Shown here piece after piece: positions 1 to 5,307 of a stretch of DNA of 11,018 bases. Numbering within the stretch: position 1 is the stretch's first letter; every line of letters starts with the position of its first letter. The stretch lies in the NCBI GenBank assembly GCA_963808455.1, contig CAWEHT010000429.1:1-11018 (forward strand), in the 5' to 3' direction. The DNA is from CAWEHT01 sp963808455 (GTDB lineage: Bacteria; Chloroflexota; Anaerolineae; CG2-30-64-16). The notes beneath the pieces were generated by a model. The model was not told where the DNA came from. It worked only from the letters and a program-made list of their open reading frames with translations, and searched no databases. The translations under genes were made by a program, and so were the position numbers.

Positions 1-470
1 ATACTCGACGAAGAGCCTGAGGGCGCGCCTGCCGCCTTGCCCGCTTTGCTCGGCCAGGCCGGCCGGCGGGCCGGACCGGGCCGGTGCGCCCTCGATGGCG
101 TCCTGGACCGCGCGGGCGCCAGGCGGCTCCATCCGGCGCGATCCTTCACGACATAATCCACCGCCCCTGCCCTCACGGCCTGTCGCGCCCCGGCCTCATC
201 CGCCGCGCCACAGAGGATCACCGCCGGGGTGCCGGCCTGCGCCGCGTGCAGCCGGCTGAAACCGGCCAGGCCCCCGCCTTCGGGCAGGTCGAGGTCGAGC
301 AGGACGGCCTCGAACGGGCGGGCTGCCAGCAGCTCGAGGGCCGTTCCCAGCCGCTCGGTCGTCGTCAGCTCGAACGCCCGCGGGGCGGCTGCGTCGAGGG
401 CTTCTCGCAACGGGATGATATCTGCGAAGTGATTATCGACCAGCAATACTTGTGCTGGAGGTTCGCGCAT
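1..470 (-). CDS. Receiver-domain response regulator, partial, probable frameshift near 111-118
   Basis: The minus strand from ATG 470 (preceded by AGAGGT about 7 bases upstream) encodes a CheY-like receiver domain. By my translation residue 12 is Asp and 13 Asn in the acidic pocket (LLVDNH). Asp59 is the likely phosphoacceptor (VLLDLDLP) and Lys109 the conserved lysine (DYVVKD). The usual Thr/Ser of the fourth motif is Cys87 (VILCGAAD). After about residue 118 (WSRLA, position ~117) the frame becomes Arg/Pro/Ser-rich. The next frame continues sensibly as AVQDAIEGA and ends at the window edge with RALRLFVEY. A 2-base insertion or 1-base deletion around 111-118 would join them. RALRLFVEY resembles the lead-in to PAS domains in hybrid sensor proteins, so the full protein may be receiver-PAS(-kinase); that is inference. 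No neighbour on this strand is within operon distance. The receiver assignment is solid; the frameshift is probable, either biological or an assembly error. Confidence 0.8.
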   Translation of the reverse strand, partial: MREPPAQVLLVDNHFADIIPLREALDAAAPRAFELTTTERLGTALELLAARPFEAVLLDLDLPEGGGLAGFSRLHAAQAGTPAVILCGAADEAGARQAVRAGAVDYVVKDRAGWSRLAPARSRTPSRAHRPGPARRPAWPSKAGKAAGAPSGSSSS

Positions 471-505
471 CGTCAACCTCTACGAATGGTGTAGCGGCCA
501 TGATT

Positions 506-543
506 CAGAGCCGATCGACTGGCGTCTTCTCCGATTGGCTCTG
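506..543 (-). promoter_or_regulatory. Hairpin in leader of the first receiver gene
   Basis: An inverted repeat, CAGAGCCGATCG (506-517) and CGATTGGCTCTG (532-543), has a 14-base loop and lies 36 bases upstream of the ATG at 470. As minus-strand RNA it forms 7 pairs, an A-C mismatch and 4 more pairs. No U-tract follows, so it is not a terminator. A second, smaller inverted repeat (AGCGCGC 567-573, GCGCGCT 584-590) lies further upstream. Role unknown. Confidence 0.4.
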
Positions 544-909
544 CCATGCTGATGCCAGGTATGCCGAGCGCGCTCTTTTCGAGGCGCGCTTTCCGATGAG
601 CGGGCTCGCAGGACGATACCAGGGCGGGGGCTGCTTGGCTCAGTGCGTCGCGCAGAGGCATGCGTCGCTGGCGCTGGTCTTGCCGTGCTCAGCCTCGCGT
701 GGAGGTTTGCTCCGCTCAGACCCCTATCCCTGGGCCCTCTGACCGGCCGGCCTCATTCTGGGCAGCACTCTGGCTGTGCCAATTGCAGCGCACACGGGAA
801 CTGGCAGGCCGCTAGTCCGCCATGCTAGATCACAACCTGGCCCCTGGCAAACCAGGCCTGGGATTCCCGGAGCTTAGGCAAGTGCAGGGCGGTTTTCGGT
901 AGCAGTGAC

Positions 910-1029
910 TGTCATGCTGAGTTTTCCATCCCGCGCCGCGGGATGCGGCTACGCAAGAAACCCCTGGACTGTCATTCTGAGCGGCTGTGCCCACAAAGCC
1001 TGTCAACGGCACGCCGCAGCGAAGAATCC
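910..1029. repeat. Dispersed intergenic repeat (TGTCATTCTGAGCG ... AGCGAAGAATCC)
   Basis: TGTCATTCTGAGCG (970-983) and AGCGAAGAATCC (1018-1029) form the imperfectly palindromic ends of a 60-base unit. A second unit with the same ends lies at 7760-7820. A partial start, TGTCATGCTGAG, lies at 910-921, followed by a short perfect hairpin CATCCCGC/GCGGGATG (927-945). Short palindromic elements with these ends are familiar to me from several environmental phyla. They encode nothing and are probably mobilised in trans or spread by recombination (inference). Confidence 0.6.
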
Positions 1030-1092
1030 GTATCAGGAGTTTCTAGGCAGACGTCAACCAACCTTCGCCGCGGCCGGACGCTGGCGGCGAAG

Positions 1093-1294
1093 CCCCTACA
1101 GGGGGAGCATCCCTCCGGGTGTCGCCGAAGGGGCCCCCGGGTCCCTGCACTTGGGCCTCGGGGAAGGAGGTAGCGCCACCGCCTTGCATACGGTGCCATG
1201 AGCGCAAACCCAAGGAACTGGCTGGGCTCCCCGGACGGCGTCGCCACCCAGAGAGCTCGACAAGAGGGTCTTCCCTCTCCCGGCCCTGTAGGGG
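1093..1294. repeat. Inverted pair of CCTGTAGGGG
   Basis: CCCCTACAGG at 1093-1102 is the exact reverse complement of CCTGTAGGGG at 1285-1294. The DNA between has several G/C-rich short hairpins and no supported gene. CCTGTAGGGG is also the start of a dispersed repeat type I associate with environmental bacteria. It may be the ends of one element or two separate copies. Confidence 0.35.
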
Positions 1295-1539
1295 AACCTG
1301 TGGGGCCGCGCGACGCGGTCAGGGTCGGGGAAAATCGGGCACGTTCTGGGCCGGGCTGCCTCAAGGCCCAGGCCTACGGCGCCTGACGACCGTTGCCATG
1401 GGCGATCCTGGCTTTGGACAGGGCCTGCGCGCTGACGACCGCCAAGGCCATTCCATGTTGCAGCCGGCCTCCAGTGTGGCAACCGTAACGGGGGCAGCGC
1501 GCGCCGCTGGGACCAGCCGCCATCACAGGATGCACACGC

Positions 1540-1653
1540 AGGTCCCCGAACGGGGATGGATTCGACGGGATAGACAGGGTCAGGCCCAAAAAACATCCAT
1601 CCCGTGCCGGGACCTTCGTGTCTATCCGGCCTATCCATCCCCTGCGGGGACCT
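1540..1653. repeat. Cluster of three TCCATCCC-hairpin-GGGACCT units
   Basis: Two direct units (1596-1615 and 1634-1653, offset 38 bases) and one inverted unit (1540-1560) share the pattern TCCATCCC, a mini-hairpin, then GGGACCT. The mini-hairpins differ but each stays self-complementary: CCCG/CGGG, CCCC/GGGG and CCCCG/CGGGG. Flanking words such as TGTCTATCC also repeat. The last unit overlaps the 3' end of the first MCP frame and supplies its final residues and its stop codon. Confidence 0.65.
1588..1612 (-). terminator. Weak candidate terminator after the first MCP
   Basis: On the minus strand the short hairpin TCCCG-GCA-CGGGA (1600-1612) is followed after six bases by a run of six T (1588-1593 as A on plus), 19 bases beyond the stop codon. 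The stem is short and the gap to the T-run is larger than usual. It coincides with a repeat unit, so it may be accidental. Confidence 0.3.
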
Positions 1654-3238
1654 CCGTGTCCATCCTGTGCGAATTAGCCCGCCGGGACCGGCAAGCGAGC
1701 CGGGTGGACGCAACTGAGCGTGCTGGCCTGGCGTGGCCCCGCAAAGTGAATTCGCCCTGCGACGGCGCGGCCGCGCCGGCCAGGCGGAATGTGTCCACGG
1801 TGGCCCGCATCGCGTCGGCCAATGCTGCCAGCTCTTGAGACGAGGCCGCGACTTCCTCCACCTGCGCCGACAGCTCTTCGGCCGTGGCCGACACCTCCTC
1901 CACCGACGCTGAGTTCTCCTCCGCCGCCGCTGCCAGGTTCTCCACCGAGCTGGCGATCTCGCCGATCGACCCTGTCATGTCTCGCGTCGCCGCCAGGTTC
2001 TTCTCACCCACCCCGGCCACCGTCTGCAGCCCCTCCGCTACCTGCCCCGCCAGTTCCTGCACCTGCGCCGCGCCGGCCTGCATTTGGGCCGAGGCTTCGC
2101 TGTTCTTCTGCGCGGCCCTCAGGATCTCTTTCAATGCCTGCCCCGCCGCCCGCGCCCTTTCGACGCCGCGCGCCACATTGGCCGCCCCCTCGTCGGTGGC
2201 CCGCACGGCCTCCTCGGTACCCCGCTGCACCGCCCGCACCAGCTCGGCGATCTCCCGCGAGGAGGCCCCGGCCTTCTCGGCCAGCTTGCGCACCTCGTCG
2301 GCCACCACCGCAAAGCCGCGGCCCTGCTCTCCGGCCCGGGCTGCCTCGATGGCCGCATTGAGCGCCAGCAGGTTGGTCTGGTCGGCGATGTCCTGGATCG
2401 TGCCCACGATCTTGCCGATCTCCGCTGAGCGCTGGCCCATCTCCCGCACGCGGCCCGCCACCTGGGCGGTGCTCTGGTTGATGGCCTCCATGCCCTGGAC
2501 GGTGCTCTCCACAGTCGCCACGCTCTCCTTGGCCGCCACAGCCACCTGCTGCGCCGTCGCCGCGGTCACCTCCATGGCCCGGCCGGCCTCCCCGACGGTC
2601 TCCCGCAAACGGGCGACTTTCTGGCCGGCGTCCTGGACCAGGCCGGCCTGCGACTCGGCCCCGCCGGCGATGTCACGGACGCGGCGGGCGATCTCGTCTA
2701 TGGCGGCCGTGACCTCGGTGGTGCTGCCGGCCTGGTTGGATGTGCCCTGGGCCACTTGCTGGACGGTGGCCGTCACCTGGCCCGTGGCCTCGCCCGACTG
2801 CTCCGCGGCCGAAGCCAGCTGCTCGCTGGCGCCGGCCACCTGTTCCGCGCTGTCCCTCACCTGGCCGATCAGCTTGCGCAGGTTCACGACCATCTTTTGG
2901 AAGGCCAGACCCATCTCGTCCCCGTCGGACCGCAAGGAGACCTCTGCGGTCAGGTCACCCTCTGCGATCCGGCCGGCGATCTCGTTCATCTGTTGCACGT
3001 AGAGCCGGGCCTGAAGCAGGGCGTTGGCGATCTCGCCCACCTCGTCCTTGCGGTCGAGCGCCTTTTTCCTGACGGCCTGAGACATACTGGCCGTGCTGGT
3101 CAGCTTGCCAAGGCTCAGGTTGAGCCCCACGCTACGGGTGATAGCCAGGCCGACCGTCACCGAGCGTGCCAGCCCCCAGGCGGCTGCGAACCCGAGGGCC
3201 GTCAGCAAGAGCAGTGCCAGCGGGACGTACAGCGCCAT
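1631..3238 (-). CDS. Methyl-accepting chemotaxis protein, main frame (second membrane helix, HAMP, signalling domain)
   Basis: This 535-residue frame is most of an MCP. It begins inside the second membrane helix (about residues 3-25, ALYVPLALLLLTALG). HAMP-like sequence follows, including an RKDEVGEIANAL stretch and IAEGDLTAEV. A long helical signalling hairpin then carries the CheA/CheW contact tip TIQDIADQTNLLALNAAIEA...GEQGRGFAVVADEVRKLAEK, encoded around 2276-2405. The tail has methylation-type repeats (AAEENSASVEEVSATAEELSA). The last ~45 residues match neither other MCP, and the final dozen (ending MDTEVPAGDG) are encoded by an intergenic repeat. There is no xWxxF CheR/CheB tether. The ATG at 3238 has no ribosome-binding site and only marks where the frame opens; the original start is probably 3347 in another frame (separate entry). 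The protein has no extracytoplasmic sensor. It is probably a pseudogene or a crippled receptor. Confidence 0.85.
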   Translation of the reverse strand: MALYVPLALLLLTALGFAAAWGLARSVTVGLAITRSVGLNLSLGKLTSTASMSQAVRKKALDRKDEVGEIANALLQARLYVQQMNEIAGRIAEGDLTAEVSLRSDGDEMGLAFQKMVVNLRKLIGQVRDSAEQVAGASEQLASAAEQSGEATGQVTATVQQVAQGTSNQAGSTTEVTAAIDEIARRVRDIAGGAESQAGLVQDAGQKVARLRETVGEAGRAMEVTAATAQQVAVAAKESVATVESTVQGMEAINQSTAQVAGRVREMGQRSAEIGKIVGTIQDIADQTNLLALNAAIEAARAGEQGRGFAVVADEVRKLAEKAGASSREIAELVRAVQRGTEEAVRATDEGAANVARGVERARAAGQALKEILRAAQKNSEASAQMQAGAAQVQELAGQVAEGLQTVAGVGEKNLAATRDMTGSIGEIASSVENLAAAAEENSASVEEVSATAEELSAQVEEVAASSQELAALADAMRATVDTFRLAGAAAPSQGEFTLRGHARPARSVASTRLACRSRRANSHRMDTEVPAGDG

Positions 3239-3239
3239 T

Positions 3240-3347
3240 GCGGCCGGAGCCGTCAGGCCGCGCCATCCCGGCCACGATGACGCTGGAGATCGGGATCATG
3301 ATGGCCAACAGGGCGAACTTCCAGAACAACCTGACGTTTCGAAGCAT
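3240..3347 (-). pseudogene. Out-of-frame 5' end of the first MCP (first membrane helix)
   Basis: ATG 3345-3347 sits 5 bases after a strong GGAGG, the best ribosome-binding site on this strand here; GTG at 3353 is an in-frame alternative. The frame encodes LRNVRLFWKFALLAIMIP followed by ISSVIVAGMA, a typical MCP N-terminus with first membrane helix. After about ten more residues (RPDGSGRNG) it lies opposite the second membrane helix of the main frame, but in a different frame. A normal MCP has roughly 150 sensor residues between these helices. An internal deletion has removed the sensor and put the halves out of register. The 5' frame continues only to about 3132. Confidence 0.75.
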
Positions 3348-3434
3348 GATCACCTCCTACTTGCAAAAGCGCCGGCTCCAGGGTTGGAGCCGTCCCACAT
3401 CCAGACGGCGCTCGAGACGCAGACGAGTCACAAC

Positions 3435-3489
3435 AAAAAGGCATCGGCCGCCCGCTTCACCCTGGAGCGAAGCGATCAGCCCATGCCTT
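3435..3489 (-). terminator. Intrinsic terminator in the leader of the first MCP
   Basis: On the minus strand AAGGCAT (3483-3489) pairs with ATGCCTT (3438-3444). Inside are GGCT/GGCC and the 8-bp stem CGCTTCGC/GTGAAGCG, and a run of T follows directly (3435-3439 on plus as A). It lies about 90 bases upstream of the ATG at 3347, so it would stop transcription before the gene. Its first five bases, AAGGC, are also the 3' strand of the upstream conserved stem, which makes the two folds mutually exclusive. Confidence 0.75.
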
Positions 3490-3594
3490 CGGCTTGTAGG
3501 CCCTGGTCCTACACGGCAAGGCAGCGCATCACCGGTCGCGATACCTCCAGCGGGATCACGAAATGGTTCTGCTCATCTACCTGTCCCTATCGGC
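3485..3594 (-). promoter_or_regulatory. Structured leader RNA of the first MCP (divergent copy of the conserved core)
   Basis: Minus-strand bases 3522 to 3485 fold as GCCTT, GCCG, the perfect hairpin TGTAGG/CCTACA with 7-base loop ACCAGGG, AGCCG, then AAGGC closing on GCCTT. Length (38) and layout equal those of the two plus-strand leaders at 5180-5217 and 7603-7640, with about 27 of 38 bases the same. Upstream is a weak 5-bp hairpin ATCGC/GTGAT and, at 3587-3594, the box GCCGATAG, which corresponds to GTCGATAA of the other leaders. The AAGGC strand is shared with the terminator. The arrangement suggests a riboswitch or attenuator; family and ligand are not recognised. Confidence 0.6.
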
Positions 3595-3666
3595 TGCTTG
3601 CTCGCTGGCGGGCGTCAAGATCGCATAAACTTTTGCGGCTCTCTCTGGCCGGGCCCGGACCGTGCC

Positions 3667-3787
3667 GGGGAGGGGGGGTGTGTTTCAGTTTGGGGGCGCG
3701 GCCGACCACGAATTCTGGCACACGTGCGCGAATCGGCGCGGCCAACGCGGGCGATTCGTGCATTCGTGGGCGCCATTCGTGGTCGGC
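3667..3787. repeat. G-rich tract and long ATTCGTG palindrome in the divergent intergenic region
   Basis: GCCGACCACGAAT (3701-3713) is the exact reverse complement of ATTCGTGGTCGGC (3775-3787). Inside, GCGCGAATCG faces CGATTCGTGC, so the 87 bases form a long imperfect cruciform or hairpin. ATTCGTG occurs three times in the right arm. It looks like a dispersed intergenic repeat. Just to its left, 3667-3696 carries G-runs of 4, 7 and 5 that could form a G-quadruplex on the plus strand. No gene is seen here. Confidence 0.5.
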
Positions 3788-4042
3788 GGCCACACCCTGC
3801 CCCCGACGTGAAACGCTCCCGGGCAGGGGTTCCCGGATTTGCCGCGTTTCCGGGAAGTTGTGTTAAACTGAGTGTGTTTCCCGTGTAGTTCGAAGACAGC
3901 TGTAAGGTATCGGTCGCAGGCGTGTTGTTCTGACGTCGCTGCAGTCCGGACGGCGGGCCTGTCTCAGCGCACCGCGATAAACCGCTTCGGGCATCCCTAC
4001 CGCGCTTCTTCCAGACCTTATGCGCTCCGTATCAGGGCCGGG

Positions 4043-4109
4043 CCCTGGGTGTTGCCGCCCAGGGAGCACCTATGTGCGCCGCAGGCGCAGGGCCTCTTGG
4101 CGGGGCAAC
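4043..4109 (+). promoter_or_regulatory. Folded element in the leader of the second receiver gene
   Basis: CCCTGGG (4043-4049) pairs exactly with CCCAGGG (4058-4064). The loop contains GTTGCC (4051-4056), which can instead pair with GGCAAC (4104-4109) and be extended by GCC/GGC. Inside the longer fold, TGCGCC/GGCGCA (4075-4089) makes a perfect hairpin. A second local hairpin, TCTCGG/CCGAGA (4166-4181), follows, with another CCGAGA at 4198-4203. The competing folds suggest a regulatory leader, but high G+C makes chance pairing common. Confidence 0.35.
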
Positions 4110-4245
4110 GTCTCTCCTCGGATCTACCTGAACCACTATTCGTGAGCGGGACCGGCGCGGCCGGCTCTCGGCACCCCGAGATGCCAGAGTCTCCAGGCCG
4201 AGATGGCAGGCTGCGCCCAGTACATGCCGTGGCGCCGTTGCGGCG

Positions 4246-4286
4246 CCGCGGGCCGTTCACCTGCCCCCGCGGTCCCATGCCGCGGG
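4246..4286 (+). promoter_or_regulatory. Three-arm switchable hairpin before the ribosome-binding site
   Basis: CCGCGGG (4246-4252), CCCGCGG (4266-4272) and CCGCGGG (4280-4286) allow two mutually exclusive perfect 7-bp stems sharing the central strand, with loops of 13 and 7 bases. The second stem ends ten bases before the AAGGAG at 4296-4301. This could affect translation start of the receiver gene. Confidence 0.4.
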
Positions 4287-4307
4287 TGGCAGCGTAAGGA
4301 GCACGTG

Positions 4308-5036
4308 GTGGTCGAAAGCACCTTTCTGGGACATGTCTTGGTAGCCGTTGGCGACCCCATTTTCGGCGAGGCGACGGCCTCATTGCTCCGCGGTGAGGGT
4401 TTTACCTGCGATGCGGCTGCCGACGGCGCGGCGGCCGAGGGCCTTCTGGGCGCGGGCGATTACGATATCGTGATTGCCGACACTGGGCTGGCGGGCAACG
4501 CCGGCCTCGAGCTCATCTCAGCCCTGGCGCGCGCACCGGGCTGCCCTCCCGTCATCCTCGTCACGGACACCCCATCGATGGACACGGCCGCGCGGTCGAT
4601 CATGCTTCCGGTAGTCGCTTACCTGGTCAAGCCGGTGCCGCCGCAAGAGCTGCTGCAGCACGCGCGCGCTGCGGCCGGGCTGGCACAGGGCCAGCGCCAG
4701 GCGCGCAGGCTGGACGCCCGCCTGCGCCGCTGGCTGCAGGACCTGGCGGTCGTACAGGGGACGATGGCGGCCGGGGTAGACGATCCCGCGCAATCCCTTG
4801 GCCTCTTCGTCAGGCTCACCCTCCAGTACATGGCGGGCTGCATGTCGGACGTGCTGCAGATGACCCGCATCCTATCCATGCAAGGCCCCGACGCCGGCCA
4901 GCCCGTGACCCTGCTCAGGGCCGTCGAGGGCGCGATCCAGGTGCTGGAAAACAGCCGGAAACATTTCAAGTCGCGGGAGCTGGCGGATCTCCGCCAGAAG
5001 CTCGAGCAAGTCCTGGCAGACTACGCAGGTCATTGA
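4308..5036 (+). CDS. Response regulator: atypical receiver domain plus helical C-terminal domain
   Basis: The GTG at 4308 is chosen because AAGGAG (4296-4301) lies six bases upstream; GTG 4305 is possible. The open frame runs back to ATG 4203, but that upstream part is Arg/Ala/Pro-rich and has no site. Counting from GTG 4308 gives 242 residues. Residues ~9-122 form a CheY-like receiver with phosphoacceptor Asp58 (IVIADTGLAG), Thr86 (VILVTD) and Lys108 (YLVKPV). The acidic pair that normally binds Mg2+ (DD in VLVVDDDP) reads Val14-Gly15, with only Asp16 left (VLVAVGDP), so phosphorylation may be altered or lost. Residues ~125-242 are helical, contain no DNA-binding or enzymatic motif I recognise, and end in LRQKLEQVLADYAGH. 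Placement among MCPs suggests a chemosensory output or adaptor role (inference). It lies 271 bases upstream of the next MCP start. Confidence 0.85.
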   Translation: MVESTFLGHVLVAVGDPIFGEATASLLRGEGFTCDAAADGAAAEGLLGAGDYDIVIADTGLAGNAGLELISALARAPGCPPVILVTDTPSMDTAARSIMLPVVAYLVKPVPPQELLQHARAAAGLAQGQRQARRLDARLRRWLQDLAVVQGTMAAGVDDPAQSLGLFVRLTLQYMAGCMSDVLQMTRILSMQGPDAGQPVTLLRAVEGAIQVLENSRKHFKSRELADLRQKLEQVLADYAGH

Positions 5037-5051
5037 TAGCTGGGTTATCTT

Positions 5052-5258
5052 CATGTTTACGCCATGCTTACGCGCATCGAGGTCGTCTTTGTCGATAAGA
5101 AGATCAGGGCGGAAGAGAGCTCTTGGTTGGCCGGCACAGCGGCCCGTCGAATAGCGGCCCGCATCTGTCCAGGCGGACAGCCTTGTCGGAAAGGCTTCGG
5201 GCCTTCCAGTCGAAGGCGCAAGGACCGCTCCCGAACCGGAGTGTTCCTTGCGCCTTCG
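5052..5258 (+). promoter_or_regulatory. Structured leader RNA of the second MCP (copy 1)
   Basis: This 207-base block aligns without gaps to 7475-7681; up to the terminator arm I count about 19 differences in 173 bases. It contains the box GTCGATAA (5091-5098), hairpin GGCCG/CGGCC around 5130-5145, hairpin CTGTCC/GGACAG (5165-5180), then the 38-base core 5180-5217. The core is GCCTT, GTCG, an imperfect hairpin closed by AAGG/CCTT with loop CTTCGGG, AGTCG, and AAGGC pairing back to GCCTT. The AAGGC strand belongs also to the following terminator. Differences between copies in the two 5' hairpins keep them paired (C to T and A to G giving G-U). Probably a transcription-terminating riboswitch or attenuator controlling the MCP; no known family recognised. 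Confidence 0.65.
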
Positions 5259-5265
5259 TGTTTTT
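5211..5265 (+). terminator. Intrinsic terminator in the leader of the second MCP
   Basis: CGAAGGCGCAAGGA (5211-5224) pairs perfectly with TCCTTGCGCCTTCG (5245-5258). The 20-base tip itself folds as CGCTCC/GGAGTG, and TGTTTTT follows. It lies 43 bases before the MCP start at 5308, so it acts in the leader rather than at a gene end. AAGGC (5213-5217) is shared with the conserved core stem, making the two structures exclusive. Confidence 0.8.
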
Positions 5266-5307
5266 CCAAGGCATCTCGCTTTTTTGCGGAGAGAAGGAGG
5301 CACCTCG

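Larger units (their letters stand above)
471..1630. other. Gene-free, repeat-rich spacer of about 1.2 kb
   Basis: I see no convincing gene here. Long open frames exist on both strands, for example minus 1096-1713, but they are Pro/Arg/Gly-rich, match no domain I recognise and run across repeats. The stretch holds two hairpins (506-543, 567-590), a dispersed repeat of the TGTCATTCTGAGCG type (970-1029, with a partial copy from 910), and an inverted pair of CCTGTAGGGG (1093-1102 and 1285-1294). It also holds a cluster of TCCATCCC-type units at 1540-1653. The separated genes are both on the minus strand, so this region is the upstream side of the receiver gene and the downstream side of the first MCP. 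Confidence 0.6.

Noticed and set aside
1540..1653. CRISPR array suggested by regularly spaced TCCATCCC units
   Set aside because: Only two direct units, a third inverted, the units vary, and there are no cas genes.
1096..1713. 205-codon minus frame in the spacer
   Set aside because: It crosses three repeat units and overlaps the end of the first MCP; composition is Gly/Pro/Arg-rich without a motif.
1884..3002. Long plus-strand open frame (372 codons) opposite the first MCP
   Set aside because: Antisense shadow of a high-GC MCP: Ser/Ala/Thr-rich, no domain, and the opposite strand has a clear signalling domain.
3587..3630. Classical sigma-28 promoter (AAAGTTT and GCCGATAG) upstream of the first MCP
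   Set aside because: The two elements are about 32 bases apart instead of about 11, and no TAAA lies 15 bases before the box in any leader.
5130..5170. c-di-GMP-I (GEMM) riboswitch, suggested by CACAG...GAA...GCCCGCA in an MCP leader
   Set aside because: The GCAAACC and GGGACGCAAAGCC signatures and the tetraloop receptor are missing, and the minus-strand leader shows no such pattern.
5205..5225. Glycine riboswitch: CGAAGG followed by GCAAGG recalls the conserved CCGAAGG...GCAA segment
   Set aside because: The remaining glycine aptamer signatures (GGAGAG start, CTCTCAGG and GGACAGA) are absent, and the minus-strand copy lacks GCAA.
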